This document shows positions 1 through 8,344 of a DNA stretch of 64,000 bases, piece by piece. The notes below the pieces were generated by a model, which was not told the origin of the DNA, did no database searches, and saw nothing but the letters and a program-made list of their open reading frames with translations. Position 1 is the stretch's first letter. Every line of letters begins with the position of its first letter. The stretch lies in the NCBI RefSeq assembly GCF_024979255.1, contig NZ_JANLCN010000002.1, forward strand, positions 124,001 through 188,000, in the 5' to 3' direction. The DNA comes from Herbiconiux moechotypicola. Its GTDB lineage: Bacteria; Actinomycetota; Actinomycetes; Actinomycetales; Microbacteriaceae. Both the position numbers and the translations under genes were made by a program.

Positions 1-925
1 GGCGGAGGTAGGCGCCGAGGCTCTCGATCGAGGGCACCCAGATCTCGCCCACGAAGTACTTCGGCTCGGGGTGCCGTTCGCCGAGCGCGCGCCAGGAGCG
101 GTAGATCTCGTGCACCTCGGGCTGGTCCCACATGGCGTAGTTGTGGCCGCCGGTGCCGTCGTCGGCGCCCGGCCAGTCGGCGAGTTCGGCGCTCTTCACG
201 TGACCGTGGGCCACGTCGATGCGAAAGCCGTCCACGCCGCGGGCGAACCAGAAGTCGAGCACGCGGTCGAAGTAGTCGGCCACCTCGGGGTTCCGCCAGT
301 TGAAGTCGGGCTGGCCGGAGTCGAAGGCGTGGAAGTACCACTGGCCCGGCCGGCCGTCGCCCTCCACCACCCTGGTCCACGCCGGGCCGCCGAAGACGCT
401 CTGCCAGTTGTTCGGCGGGGTGTCGCCGCCGGGGCCGCGACCGTCACGGAAGAGGAAGCGCTCGCGCTCGGCGCTGCCCGGGCTCGCGGCCAGCGCATCC
501 TGGAACCAGGCGTGCTCGAGGGAGCAGTGGTTGGCCACGAGGTCCATCAGCACGCGGATGCCCCGCTCGTGGGCGGCTTCGACGAGCTGTTCGAGGTCGG
601 CCACGGTGCCGTAGGCGGGGTCGATGTCGAAGTAGTCGGAGATGTCGTAGCCGTGATCGCGCTGCGGCGAGACGTAGCAGGGGTTGAGCCACACGGCGTC
701 GACGCCGAGGCGGGCGATGTCGTCGAGGCCGTCGCGGATGCCGGCGAGGTCGCCGATGCCGTCGCCGGAGGAGTCGCGGTAGGAGCGCACGTAGATCTGG
801 TAGACGACGGCGTCGCGCCACCAGGGTGCGGGCGGGGTGGGTGCCGGGGGTGCGGTGGTGGCGGTGCTGGCGGCGAGGCCGCCGGTCGCGCTAGCGGTAT
901 CGGTGCCGGTGGTTGTCGTGTTCAC
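1..925 (-). CDS. GH13 alpha-glucosidase / oligo-1,6-glucosidase type, C-terminus beyond window edge
   Basis: A cytoplasmic glycoside hydrolase family 13 enzyme that would release glucose from maltose or isomaltose type oligosaccharides. The frame is open from a GTG at 925 to the window edge (308 codons seen). After a low-complexity Thr/Ala/Pro lead (about residues 2-34) comes WWRDAVVYQIYVRS, the usual opening of this family. Region I is MDLVANHC, region II is GFRIDVAHG with nucleophile Asp237, and region III is GEIWVPS with general acid Glu294. No signal peptide is seen. It follows a secreted amylase-type gene on the same strand, so it could process the imported products. The exact substrate cannot be told without the C-terminal half. 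Confidence 0.88.
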   Translation of the reverse strand, partial: MNTTTTGTDTASATGGLAASTATTAPPAPTPPAPWWRDAVVYQIYVRSYRDSSGDGIGDLAGIRDGLDDIARLGVDAVWLNPCYVSPQRDHGYDISDYFDIDPAYGTVADLEQLVEAAHERGIRVLMDLVANHCSLEHAWFQDALAASPGSAERERFLFRDGRGPGGDTPPNNWQSVFGGPAWTRVVEGDGRPGQWYFHAFDSGQPDFNWRNPEVADYFDRVLDFWFARGVDGFRIDVAHGHVKSAELADWPGADDGTGGHNYAMWDQPEVHEIYRSWRALGERHPEPKYFVGEIWVPSIESLGAYLR

Positions 926-958
926 GGATGCGGGCTTTCGGGTCAGGAGGCTGGGTGG

Positions 959-1001
959 CCCGTCCGGGCGGCGCCGTTCGCGGCCGCGCCGCCCGGACGG
1001 G
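959..1001 (-). terminator. strong hairpin after the secreted GH13 gene
   Basis: Perfect inverted repeat with 16-base arms (959-974 and 986-1001) and an 11-base loop, between the stop of the secreted amylase gene and the start of the glucosidase gene. It has no T-run, as is common for hairpin terminators in high-GC actinobacteria. It should end or attenuate the upstream transcript. Confidence 0.65.
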
Positions 1002-1015
1002 GGCTGGGTTCCGGG

Positions 1016-2893
1016 TCAGAAGGTCGGATAGACGTCGATCACGTCTCCGCCCGTCCCGGTGAAGTTGGAGCCCGTCGACCACGTGGTGTCGTCGATGAGC
1101 GCCTTGAACTCGAAGGTCTCGCCGTCGGGGATGCGCTCCACCTCGAACTCCCACACGTCGGAGGCCACGTTGCGTGCGCCGCGCCCCGCCGTCCAGGTGA
1201 AGGGGTACTCGTCGCCGCGGATGGCGATGGAGTGCCCGAGACCCACGTTGTAGTGCACGCGGATCTTCGTGGTGTTGCGCGCCTCGGGCGAGTAGCTCGA
1301 CACCGGGGTGCCGGGGGCGTACACCTTCGACTCGTGCTCGCCGAGGCTCACACTGATCTGCTTGCCCGTCACCCCGCCCGAGGTCACCGTGACGGTGTCG
1401 CTCGTGTTCATGAGGTTGGTGAGCACGGTGCCGACCGTGATGGAGCTCTCCGACCGCAGCGGGATGGTGCGGGTCTGGGTGCTCCACGAGTTCGACGACA
1501 GCGTGATGGCCTCCGCCCCGGTGGTGTCGACGCGGCGCGAGAAGCCGTACACCGAGGTGTCCGACCACATCTCGCGCTGGGTGCCCACCTGCAGGGCGGG
1601 GTAGGCCGCCTTGATGGTGGTGAGGCGCTGGATGTGGTTGTAGAGGTTGGAGTCGTCGTCGAACGTGGTCATGTCCTTACGGTTGTCCTTGTTCGCGATC
1701 GGAACCTCGTAGGGGTTGCCGTTGCCGTCATCCGCCTGCTCGGTGCCGTAGTAGATGACGGGCACGCCGCGGCTCGTGAGCAGGAAGGTGAGCCCGGAGC
1801 GCAGTCGCTGGTAGTTGTCGTCGGCCCAGGTGAGGAAGCGCGCCCGGTCGTGGTTGTCGAGGAAGGTCTCGAGCCGGTTCGGGTTGGAGTACTTGTAGTC
1901 CTGGTCGAACAGGTCGCCGAGGGCGTTCATGTCGGTGTCGGCCGAGAAGGCCTCGCGCACGGTGAAGAAGTAGGGGAAGTCGAGCACGCCCCACTCCGAG
2001 TCCTGGTACTCCGACACGTAGTCGACGTCGCCGACGAACACCTCGCCGAAGGTGGGCACGCCCATCTCGGTCTCGAAGTCCTCCAGCCAGTCCTTCGGAA
2101 CCGAGCGGGCCGCATCCACCCTGATGCCGTCGAAGCCCATGTCGACCCAGTCCTTGTAGGTCTCCATGAGGTAGTCGTTGACGTCGGGATCGGACTGGTC
2201 GAGGTCGTCGAGGCCACCCAGGTCGCAGTTCTCGATCTGCGTCTGGGTCTCGAGACCGTTGAAGAGGCAGTCCCCGTTGTGGTGGAAATAGGACGGGTCG
2301 TCGAGCGGCGCGGCCGGCTTGTACGTGGAGGGCGAATAGGTGGTCGAGGTGCCGGCCAGGTAGTCGGCCGTGTGGTTGGGCACGGCGTCGAGGATCATCT
2401 TGAGGCCGAGACCGTGGGCGGTGTCGATGAGCTCCTGCAGCTCTGCGGTGTCGCCGAAATGCTCGTTGGGGGTGGCGAAGTCCTTCGTGAAGTAGCCGTG
2501 GTAGCTGGCCTCGAGGCCGTCGCGCGAGAGCGGCTGCTGCTCGGAGACCGGGGAGAGCCAGATGGCGGTCACGCCGAGGCCGGCGATGTAGTCGAGCTCC
2601 TCGGTGAGGCCGGCCCAGTCGCCGCCGTGGTAGAAACCGAGGTCGTCGGGGTCGTACTCGCCGTCGCCCTGGTCGTTGTTGGTGGGGTCGCCGTCTTTGA
2701 AGCGGTCGACGAGCACCTGGTAGATGACGTCGCCCTCGGCGAGCGGGCCCGGGGAGACGGGCGGGTCGGCGTAAGCGGGGGTGGAGAGTGCGGGGACGGT
2801 GAGCGCGGTGGCGCACAGGGCGAGCCCTGCGGTGACCGCGGTGGTGCGGCGCACGCGCTGCGATGCGCGTGCCCTCTGGCGTGTGGGTGACAT
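1016..2893 (-). CDS. secreted GH13 alpha-amylase-type enzyme
   Basis: A 625-residue secreted starch-active GH13 enzyme. An Arg-rich N-terminus and hydrophobic core (about 17-35) end in TPAYA before Asp43, a good Sec signal peptidase site. The barrel carries GIRVDAARS with nucleophile Asp260, FGEVF with acid Glu284 and FLDNHD with Asp346, so all three catalytic carboxylates are present. YQVLVDRFKDGD near residue 58 resembles maltogenic amylases, cyclodextrin glucanotransferases and neopullulanases. A beta-rich C-terminal domain (about 535-625) with repeated Trp and Phe resembles starch-binding modules, but I cannot name the CBM family. It likely works with the following cytoplasmic glucosidase. 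Whether it is an amylase, a pullulanase or a transferase is not settled. Confidence 0.88.
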   Translation of the reverse strand: MSPTRQRARASQRVRRTTAVTAGLALCATALTVPALSTPAYADPPVSPGPLAEGDVIYQVLVDRFKDGDPTNNDQGDGEYDPDDLGFYHGGDWAGLTEELDYIAGLGVTAIWLSPVSEQQPLSRDGLEASYHGYFTKDFATPNEHFGDTAELQELIDTAHGLGLKMILDAVPNHTADYLAGTSTTYSPSTYKPAAPLDDPSYFHHNGDCLFNGLETQTQIENCDLGGLDDLDQSDPDVNDYLMETYKDWVDMGFDGIRVDAARSVPKDWLEDFETEMGVPTFGEVFVGDVDYVSEYQDSEWGVLDFPYFFTVREAFSADTDMNALGDLFDQDYKYSNPNRLETFLDNHDRARFLTWADDNYQRLRSGLTFLLTSRGVPVIYYGTEQADDGNGNPYEVPIANKDNRKDMTTFDDDSNLYNHIQRLTTIKAAYPALQVGTQREMWSDTSVYGFSRRVDTTGAEAITLSSNSWSTQTRTIPLRSESSITVGTVLTNLMNTSDTVTVTSGGVTGKQISVSLGEHESKVYAPGTPVSSYSPEARNTTKIRVHYNVGLGHSIAIRGDEYPFTWTAGRGARNVASDVWEFEVERIPDGETFEFKALIDDTTWSTGSNFTGTGGDVIDVYPTF

Positions 2894-2947
2894 TCGATAC
2901 CATCCTGACTTCGTCGTCGGAAATGCATCTTGGCCGCGAGATACACA

Positions 2948-2958
2948 ATTTACTAAAT
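2948..2958. promoter_or_regulatory. candidate operator upstream of secreted amylase
   Basis: ATTTACTAAAT is a perfect 5+1+5 palindrome in an AT-rich patch 55-65 bases before the amylase ATG, the only AT-rich DNA nearby. A regulator binding here is inferred; no regulator gene lies next to it. Confidence 0.35.
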
Positions 2959-3009
2959 CGATAAAACAGGATGGCGTGGAGGTGTGTCAAGGGGGTGTTT
3001 TCGGGGGGT

Positions 3010-3030
3010 GCGGCCCGCGCGGCGGGCCGC
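3010..3030 (-). terminator. hairpin after DUF1707 gene
   Basis: Arms GCGGCCCGC and GCGGGCCGC with a 3-base loop, 10 bases beyond the stop of the DUF1707 gene on the minus strand. No T-run follows. Confidence 0.5.
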
Positions 3031-3039
3031 GACCGAGCG

Positions 3040-3528
3040 CTACGGGGTGCTGCGGCGGCTGCCGGCGCCGTACACGACGATGCCGGCGATGGGGATGAGG
3101 GCGAAGAAGATCCACGACCAGCGGAAGCCGTCGGGGATGAAGTACCCGCAGAGGAAGAACAGGCCGAGCGCGATGAACGGCATGATGCTCACGATCACGA
3201 CACCGGCGCTGCCCCAGAGGGGGCGACGCCGGGCGGAGTCGTAGTCGTCGCGCGGCGCTGGCGCGGCCGGGGCCGCCGCCGGCGCGGCGGGCTGGAAGCC
3301 CGAGGCCGGCGCGGGCTCACCCTCGTGCACGGTGTCGGGCAGATCGGCGAACAGCGGCGCGAGGTCGCCGCGCGTGACGGCGGCGCGGGCCGAGGCCGAC
3401 CGCTCGGTGAACTCGTCAGCGGTGATCCGCCCGTCGGCGAGCGCACGCGACAACGCCGACACGGCAGCGTCGCGATCGGCGTTGCTCAGCCGCAGAGCAG
3501 CGGTCGCGGGATCGTCGTAACTGGCCAT
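3040..3528 (-). CDS. DUF1707 membrane protein
   Basis: A 162-residue protein. It starts MASYDDPATAALRLSNADRD and continues ALADGRITADEFTERSASAR, which is the actinobacterial DUF1707 module (residues about 13-55). An Ala/Pro-rich linker (about 75-100) leads to two predicted membrane segments (about 112-135 and 140-157) separated by YFIPDGFRWSW. DUF1707 proteins are common in actinobacteria and their biochemical role is unknown; some carry membrane or DUF2154-like cell-envelope domains. The ATG at 3528 is chosen because the DUF1707 motif begins there; longer in-frame extensions run into the upstream palindrome. Confidence 0.75.
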   Translation of the reverse strand: MASYDDPATAALRLSNADRDAAVSALSRALADGRITADEFTERSASARAAVTRGDLAPLFADLPDTVHEGEPAPASGFQPAAPAAAPAAPAPRDDYDSARRRPLWGSAGVVIVSIMPFIALGLFFLCGYFIPDGFRWSWIFFALIPIAGIVVYGAGSRRSTP

Positions 3529-3612
3529 ACCCCCACTTTGCCGCATCCCCCCACCCCAGCGCATCACCCCTCTGGCGATTTCCACCCACCCCGTCGCTCG
3601 CCTCACGCACAC

Positions 3613-3681
3613 GGTTCTGCATAAGAATCCGGGGTGGCGTGTGCATAGTGTCGATGCCACCCCGGAATCCTATGCAGAACC
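3613..3681. repeat. long palindromic repeat, family A copy 1
   Basis: Two 26-base arms (3613-3638 and 3656-3681) are complementary at 24 of 26 positions around a 17-base loop. The core of each arm begins TTCTGCATA and ends GGGGTGGC. A second copy lies at 14234-14298 with the same loop length. The right arm supplies the last codons and the TAG stop of the neighbouring tetR gene, so the element overlaps coding DNA. It could act as a terminator, but its repetition suggests a palindromic repeat or miniature element. Confidence 0.85.
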
Positions 3682-4233
3682 TACGCGCCCCTGACCGAGC
3701 AAGCGGTCGACCGCCGCGACGGCTGCCGCGCGGCGCGACTCAGGGGTGGCGGAGGGGTCGGTGGCGAGCAGGCCGGCGGGCGCGAGCTGCCACGCCTGGG
3801 CGATGGCGTAGATCATGACGAGCAGGTCGACCGCCGTGAACACTGCCGGCACGCGCATCCGCACGGCCTCGGCCTTGGCGAGGTAAGTTTCGAGGGGTTC
3901 CGACGCCGACTCGGGACGCTCGAGCTGCGCCCAGAGGCAGATGCGCAGCACCTCGGGGCGGCGCTGGTGGAAGTCGAAGAGCTCGCCTGTCCACGCCGCG
4001 AGATCGTCGGCGCGCGGCGGCACCTCCTGCGCCATGCTCTCGATCGCGTGCGTGAGAGCGGCGTCGAAGAGGCCGCTCTTGTTGCCGAAGTAGGCGTAGA
4101 TCATGCGCACGTTGCTGCCGGCGTCGCTCGCGATGCGATCGACCCTGCCACCCGAGTGCCCGTGGGCGGCGAACTCGGCCACCGCGGCGGCCAGGATGCG
4201 CGCCCTCGTCGCCTCCGCATCTCGCTGGACCAT
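3670..4233 (-). CDS. TetR family repressor
   Basis: A 187-residue one-component repressor. The N-terminal HTH is typical: RILAAAVAEFAAHGHSGGRVDRIASDAG then NVRMIYAYFGNKSGLFDAAL (about residues 11-57). The C-terminal ligand domain is not assignable. ATG 4233 is preferred over GTG 4248 because a GGGAGGGG stretch sits 5 bases before it. It is divergent from the reductase-SDR pair, with a palindrome in between, so it probably represses that pair and itself. The last residues and the stop are encoded by the family A palindrome, so the natural C-terminus may have been altered by that element. Confidence 0.85.
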   Translation of the reverse strand: MVQRDAEATRARILAAAVAEFAAHGHSGGRVDRIASDAGSNVRMIYAYFGNKSGLFDAALTHAIESMAQEVPPRADDLAAWTGELFDFHQRRPEVLRICLWAQLERPESASEPLETYLAKAEAVRMRVPAVFTAVDLLVMIYAIAQAWQLAPAGLLATDPSATPESRRAAAVAAVDRLLGQGRVGSA

Positions 4234-4254
4234 GCCAACCCCTCCCACTGCCGT

Positions 4255-4306
4255 TTGACAGCTCCGCTCTCCGCGCCTAGCCTATAAGTAAATAGATACT
4301 TACTTA
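4255..4306 (+). promoter_or_regulatory. promoter and TetR operator for reductase-SDR operon
   Basis: TTGACA (4255-4260), 17 bases, then TAGCCT (4278-4283) reads as a plus-strand promoter. The dyad TAAGTAA (4285-4291), 8 bases, TTACTTA (4300-4306) covers the predicted start point and touches the AGGAG ribosome site, as expected of a TetR operator. Confidence 0.65.
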
Positions 4307-4314
4307 GGAGCATG

Positions 4315-4770
4315 ATGGATCCGCGAATCGCGCAGGCGCTCGCCATCACCCCGGCTTCACGCGCCCGGGAACGTACGATCGACATCACCACCACCGGAGC
4401 CCGCACGGGTCGCGCCCGCCGCATCGAGGTGTGGTTCTACCGGGTGGACGAGCAGGTGTACCTCAGCACGTCGCCCGCATCGCGGAGCTGGTACGCGAAC
4501 ATCCTCGCCAACCCGGAGTTCCTGTTCCACCTCAAGCACGGCGTGCGGGCAGACCTCCGCGCCATCGGCACCCCGGTGCTCGACCGGGCCCGCCGAACCG
4601 CCGTGTTCTCGGCGATCGTCGACGACCTCAATCAGCCGTGGAACCCTGCCGGCATCCGCCAGCCCGTCGAACCCGTCGAGGAGTGGGTTGCGGTGAGCCC
4701 GCTGGTCAGCATCCGCTTCCCCGACCTGGAAGAGTCCGACCGCGCCACCCCCGAAGGAGACCCACGATGA
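4315..4770 (+). CDS. nitroreductase / deazaflavin-dependent (Ddn-like) oxidoreductase
   Basis: A 151-residue protein of the DUF385 / F420-dependent nitroreductase-like family (split beta-barrel). The sequence shows TTTGARTGRARRIEVWFYRVDEQVYL and then SWYANILANPEFLFHLK, the usual family pattern. Members reduce quinones or nitro compounds with F420H2 or FMN; the cofactor cannot be told from this sequence. ATG 4315 is 4 bases from AGGAG; ATG 4312 is also possible but only 1 base away. It overlaps the following SDR gene by 4 bases and is likely under the divergent TetR regulator. Confidence 0.75.
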   Translation: MDPRIAQALAITPASRARERTIDITTTGARTGRARRIEVWFYRVDEQVYLSTSPASRSWYANILANPEFLFHLKHGVRADLRAIGTPVLDRARRTAVFSAIVDDLNQPWNPAGIRQPVEPVEEWVAVSPLVSIRFPDLEESDRATPEGDPR

Positions 4771-5561
4771 CCGAGCCCACTGGGCCCACCGACTCCACCG
4801 CTCCCACCCCGAAGATCGCCACCGTCACGGGCGCCAACCGCGGACTCGGGCGCGCGACGGCGCTGGCGCTCGCGGCGGCGGGTTTCCGGGTGGTGCTCAC
4901 CCACCGCGGCGGGTCCGACGAGGCCGATCGCGTGGTGGCCGCGATCCAGGATGCGGGTGGAGACGCGCTCGCTCTACGACTCGATCTCGCCGAGGTCGAG
5001 TCCTTCCCCGCTTTCGTGACCGCGCTCCGCCAGCAGATCGACATGCGATGGAACGCCACCACGATCGACGTGCTCGTGAACAACGCGGGCATCGGCCTCT
5101 TCGGCCGCCTCGAAGACGCGACCGTCGCCGACTTCGACACGCTCATCGGCACCAACCTGCGCGGCACGTTCTTCCTCATCCAGGCCCTGGTGCCGCTCAT
5201 CGGGCAGGGAGGACGCATCATCAACGTCTCCACCTCACTCACCCGGCACGTGAGCCCCGCGACCTCGCTCTACGCCGCCTCCAAGACCGCGGTCGAGGCG
5301 CTCACCCGCAGCCTGGCCGTGGAGCTCGGGCCCCGCGGCATCCGCATCAACAGCATCGCGCCCGGCCCGACGGCCACCGACTTCAACGGCGGCGCCATGC
5401 GCGACGACCCCGAGCTGCGCAGCACTCTCGCGGCCCACACCGCTCTCGGCCGGGTCGGGCAGCCCGACGAGATCGCCGACGCGATCACCGCCCTCGCTTC
5501 CGTCGGGATGCGGTGGGTGACGGCCGAGCGCATCGAGGTCTCGGGCGGCAGCCTGCTGTAG
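4767..5561 (+). CDS. short-chain dehydrogenase/reductase
   Basis: A 264-residue classical SDR. It has the cofactor loop TGANRGLG (about 20-27), NNAG near residue 98, a catalytic Ser in NVSTSLT and the YAASK catalytic pair, followed by PGPTATDF and a C-terminal GGSLL end. THRGG after beta-2 suggests NADP(H) preference. The substrate is unknown. The ATG overlaps the stop of the reductase gene (ATGA), so the two are translationally coupled and probably act on related electrophiles controlled by the TetR protein. Confidence 0.88.
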   Translation: MTEPTGPTDSTAPTPKIATVTGANRGLGRATALALAAAGFRVVLTHRGGSDEADRVVAAIQDAGGDALALRLDLAEVESFPAFVTALRQQIDMRWNATTIDVLVNNAGIGLFGRLEDATVADFDTLIGTNLRGTFFLIQALVPLIGQGGRIINVSTSLTRHVSPATSLYAASKTAVEALTRSLAVELGPRGIRINSIAPGPTATDFNGGAMRDDPELRSTLAAHTALGRVGQPDEIADAITALASVGMRWVTAERIEVSGGSLL

Positions 5562-5605
5562 GCCTGCGGCTTCGCACTGGTGCGGTGCCGGCGGATACTG
5601 GAGGC

Positions 5606-5926
5606 GTGCCCCTTTCCGGACCGATGGCTCAGGGGATCGCCGTGATCCTGTCGGTCGTCGCCGCCATGGCCGCCGGAATGCTGTTCCTGTACCTGTTCTA
5701 CAGCCACGGGTACGAATGCCCGACTGTGGTGATCGACGGCGTCTTGGAGGCGACCGAGGCTCGCACGGGCTGGTGGCCGGTGGGAATCTCTTGCCAGCGA
5801 TCGGACGGATCCGGCGCACCCGATTGGGGCCTCACCCTGTTGCTGCTCATCGGGCTGGGCACGGGTTTCGCCTCCATCCCGCTCTGGGTGCGCCTGGCCA
5901 GGACGCGCGGCACGGTCGGGGCGTAG
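5606..5926 (+). CDS. small two-helix membrane protein
   Basis: A protein of about 106 residues with two predicted membrane helices (IAVILSVVAAMAAGMLFLYL and WGLTLLLLIGLGTGFASIPL). Between them lies a loop of about 35 residues with two cysteines (YECPTVV and ISCQRSD), which could form a disulfide outside the cell. GTG 5606 follows GGAGG closely; ATG 5624 is an alternative. I do not recognise the family. It sits 44 bases after the SDR stop and may be co-transcribed. Confidence 0.6.
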   Translation: MPLSGPMAQGIAVILSVVAAMAAGMLFLYLFYSHGYECPTVVIDGVLEATEARTGWWPVGISCQRSDGSGAPDWGLTLLLLIGLGTGFASIPLWVRLARTRGTVGA

Positions 5927-5946
5927 CGGCGGATCGGCTGACGCGA

Positions 5947-7728
5947 TCAGTGGCAGGAGTCCTCGGGGATGCCGCTGCCGTCAGGGTTGTTCACGACGAG
6001 CGAGATGGCGGGCGCGGTCGAGATCGTCGCGGCGGCCTCGCCCACGCTGCGCAGGGTGCCGGTGAAGCTCGGCGTGGTCGGATCGGCCGTGGTCGCCCAG
6101 GCGACTTCGACGGTCGCTCCGAAGTCGGTCGAGAGGTGGCCGGTGAGAATCCAGACGGCGGCGTCGGGGTCTGGATGCGCGCGGAGGCTGCCGACCGAGG
6201 CGGCTTCACCCGGCTGCGGGGTGGTGATGGTGGCGTTCACGGCGGCGACCGTGGCCGCACTCGCGTCTGTGCAGCGAGGCGTGTCCGGCGAGGCGCCGTC
6301 CGGCCAGAGGTCGCCGCCGGCGGGTGTCGGCGACGAGGGCGAGCCCGGTCCTGATGCCTCAGCGACAGCGGCAGGGGTCGCCGTTCGGCCCAGAATCAGG
6401 TCGCAAGGAAGCACGGCGTCCCATCCCTCCGGTGCCGTGGGGATCGTGGCCTCCGAGGCGCCGGCGCGGCAGCTCTCCAGCGCGGCGGCGTAGCCCGTCC
6501 CCCAGGCCGGGCCGTCGTCGCGGCGAGTGACCGGCGCGGTGAAGTTCAGCAGCTGCACCGCGACGCACGCGACCAGCACCACGGCACCCAGCACCCTGAC
6601 CGCGATCGATCGGAAGGCGAGGAGCTTGTCGGCGGCGAGCACCACGAGTGCCAGCAAGAACATGGAGGGCACCAGACCGTATCGGAGGATGAACACCGAT
6701 GCCAGCTGCTCCTGCGTCTGTTCCGAGTAGAGCAGTCGCGGGCCCGCGTTCGCCACGGCGCTCGCGACCCAGGTGACGGTCGCGCCCGCGAGCAGGGCGA
6801 GAAAACCCGGGTAGTCGGGCCACCGCGATCGCGCGGCTATGAGCCCGGCGGCGAGCACGAACGGCAGCGCGAAGACGAGCCCGATGGCCCATCCGTAGGT
6901 CGTGAGCAGCTGCCCGGTGTCGGCGGCGGAGCCGGTCATCCCTCCGACGAGAACGTTCTGAACATAACCGAGAAGCGCATTGAGGGCCGTCATGGGCGGT
7001 CCCGAGCTGGGATCACGCGGCGAGATCAGGGTGCCGATCACCTGAGCCGCGCCGCCCACGAGAAGAGCTGCCCCGACCGGCCAGGTCTTCTTGTGCCGGA
7101 TCTGGAACGCGACGAGCGGAAGGAACAGCAGCGCCTGGATCTCGGTCAAGACCGTCGCCATCATGAGGGCCGCCAGAATCGCCGACTGCCACCATCGACT
7201 CGGTCGGAACAGCAGCAGCCACGGTGCCAGCCAGAGGCACAGCCAGTGGATGTTCGCGGAGTTGCCCAGCACCTCGAAAGGCAGCATCGGGGCGAGCACG
7301 GTGATCAGGGCGAGAGTCGCACGCGCCCAGAGCGACGAGACGACGTCTCGACTGAGGAGGAACACGAGACCCGCGATGGCACCGGTGAGGAGGCAGATGA
7401 GCCTCGTGACGGTGAGGCCGTAGTCCGACAACGGTGCGATCGCGGTGGCGGCGTCGGTCACGAGGCGGGGCACGAACTGCAGGTAGCCCTGGTAGACGTG
7501 GAAGAGGCTGCCCAGCATGCCGAGGTCGTACCGTTGCTCGAGGAAGAAGCGCCCGTCCTCTGCCCAGACGACCCCGCGGGCTACGGCGGGGATGCGCGCG
7601 TAGGCGATGAGCGCGCAGGCGAGGGAGATCGCGGCGGTCAACGTCGGGATGACCCATGGCCGGCCGGCTCGGCGCGCGCGATGGCGCTGGGGCTGGGGCT
7701 GGAGCTGCCTCGCTTCTGGCGCGGTCAC
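5947..7728 (-). CDS. polytopic membrane protein, GT-C glycosyltransferase-like
   Basis: A 593-residue membrane protein with about ten hydrophobic segments over residues 25-425 and an extracytoplasmic C-terminal tail of about 170 residues rich in Thr, Ala and Pro with four or more Cys. The first loop carries VVWAEDGRFFLEQ and then VYQGYLQFVPRL, which looks like the acidic first-loop motif of GT-C (polyprenyl-phosphate sugar using) transferases. That assignment is by pattern and not firm. Start GTG 7728 is fixed by a GTGA overlap with the upstream gene's stop. It is last in a minus-strand run that begins with the paralogous membrane proteins. Confidence 0.65.
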   Translation of the reverse strand: MTAPEARQLQPQPQRHRARRAGRPWVIPTLTAAISLACALIAYARIPAVARGVVWAEDGRFFLEQRYDLGMLGSLFHVYQGYLQFVPRLVTDAATAIAPLSDYGLTVTRLICLLTGAIAGLVFLLSRDVVSSLWARATLALITVLAPMLPFEVLGNSANIHWLCLWLAPWLLLFRPSRWWQSAILAALMMATVLTEIQALLFLPLVAFQIRHKKTWPVGAALLVGGAAQVIGTLISPRDPSSGPPMTALNALLGYVQNVLVGGMTGSAADTGQLLTTYGWAIGLVFALPFVLAAGLIAARSRWPDYPGFLALLAGATVTWVASAVANAGPRLLYSEQTQEQLASVFILRYGLVPSMFLLALVVLAADKLLAFRSIAVRVLGAVVLVACVAVQLLNFTAPVTRRDDGPAWGTGYAAALESCRAGASEATIPTAPEGWDAVLPCDLILGRTATPAAVAEASGPGSPSSPTPAGGDLWPDGASPDTPRCTDASAATVAAVNATITTPQPGEAASVGSLRAHPDPDAAVWILTGHLSTDFGATVEVAWATTADPTTPSFTGTLRSVGEAAATISTAPAISLVVNNPDGSGIPEDSCH

Positions 7729-8342
7729 ACGAGGGCCAATCGAACCCGGCGGGCGGCGGTCTCCACGACAGCGGAGCTCGCTGAGAAGACCCCGAACCGA
7801 GCCCACATCACCACCGGAAACTCCCGCGCCTGGCCATCCACCACGATCGCTAACCAGAGCGCGCGTAGGGTCCAGAGCCCCTCTCTCGTGGTGCCTGCTG
7901 TCACGCTCACCACGCTCGCCGCATCCATCACCGCGTCGGCGGGCTCACGCCCACCGTGCCTGACTTGCAGCCCGTCGGGCGTCACGACCAGAAGGAAGTA
8001 TCGGCCCAGCGGTCGCCGGGCAGCAAGCACCGAGCGCATCGTCCTGTCCTCGTCGAGCAGCCGCCTGAGGTGGGGTGATGCTCCGGCTCGCACGATGACC
8101 GCATCCGGTGTCTCTGTCGCCACCGCGCGGGCCGCCGACCACGACCAGGCCGAGATGAGTCCCACGGCCAGGCCGTAGATCGCCAGAGACCCGACGACCA
8201 GGCCGAGAATCGTCGTCAGCCGGTCGATGGCCTCGGACTGCGTCGCGTGGCTCAGGGCGAGGATCGTCGAGCCGGCCCCGATGATGCCGAGGGCGGCGAA
8301 GTACACGGCATTGCCGGTTGCGGGGTCGGCGTTTCGTGCCAT
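7725..8342 (-). CDS. two-helix membrane protein with C-terminal PH-like domain (paralog 1)
   Basis: A protein of about 205 residues with two N-terminal membrane helices (about 14-32 and 45-68) and a soluble beta-rich tail. The tail shows AVIVRAGASP, then YFLLVVTPDGLQVRHGGR, then VVSVTAG and GLWTLRA. The same order of motifs occurs in the proteins at 12272-12904 and 11586-12236 and, more weakly, 8345-8965. The layout resembles bacterial PH-domain membrane proteins. Function is unknown. ATG 8342 is favoured by AGGA 8 bases upstream; GTG 8348 overlapping the preceding stop is possible. Confidence 0.65.
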   Translation of the reverse strand: MARNADPATGNAVYFAALGIIGAGSTILALSHATQSEAIDRLTTILGLVVGSLAIYGLAVGLISAWSWSAARAVATETPDAVIVRAGASPHLRRLLDEDRTMRSVLAARRPLGRYFLLVVTPDGLQVRHGGREPADAVMDAASVVSVTAGTTREGLWTLRALWLAIVVDGQAREFPVVMWARFGVFSASSAVVETAARRVRLALV

Positions 8343-8344
8343 GG

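Noticed and set aside
71-2890. A 939-codon open frame on the plus strand across both GH13 genes
   Set aside because: It is antisense to two proteins with complete catalytic motifs and encodes a Val/Gly/Arg/His-rich product without any domain; typical GC-rich shadow frame.
3613-3681. CRISPR-like repeat
   Set aside because: Only two copies 10.6 kb apart, each a self-complementary unit, with no spacer array and no cas genes.
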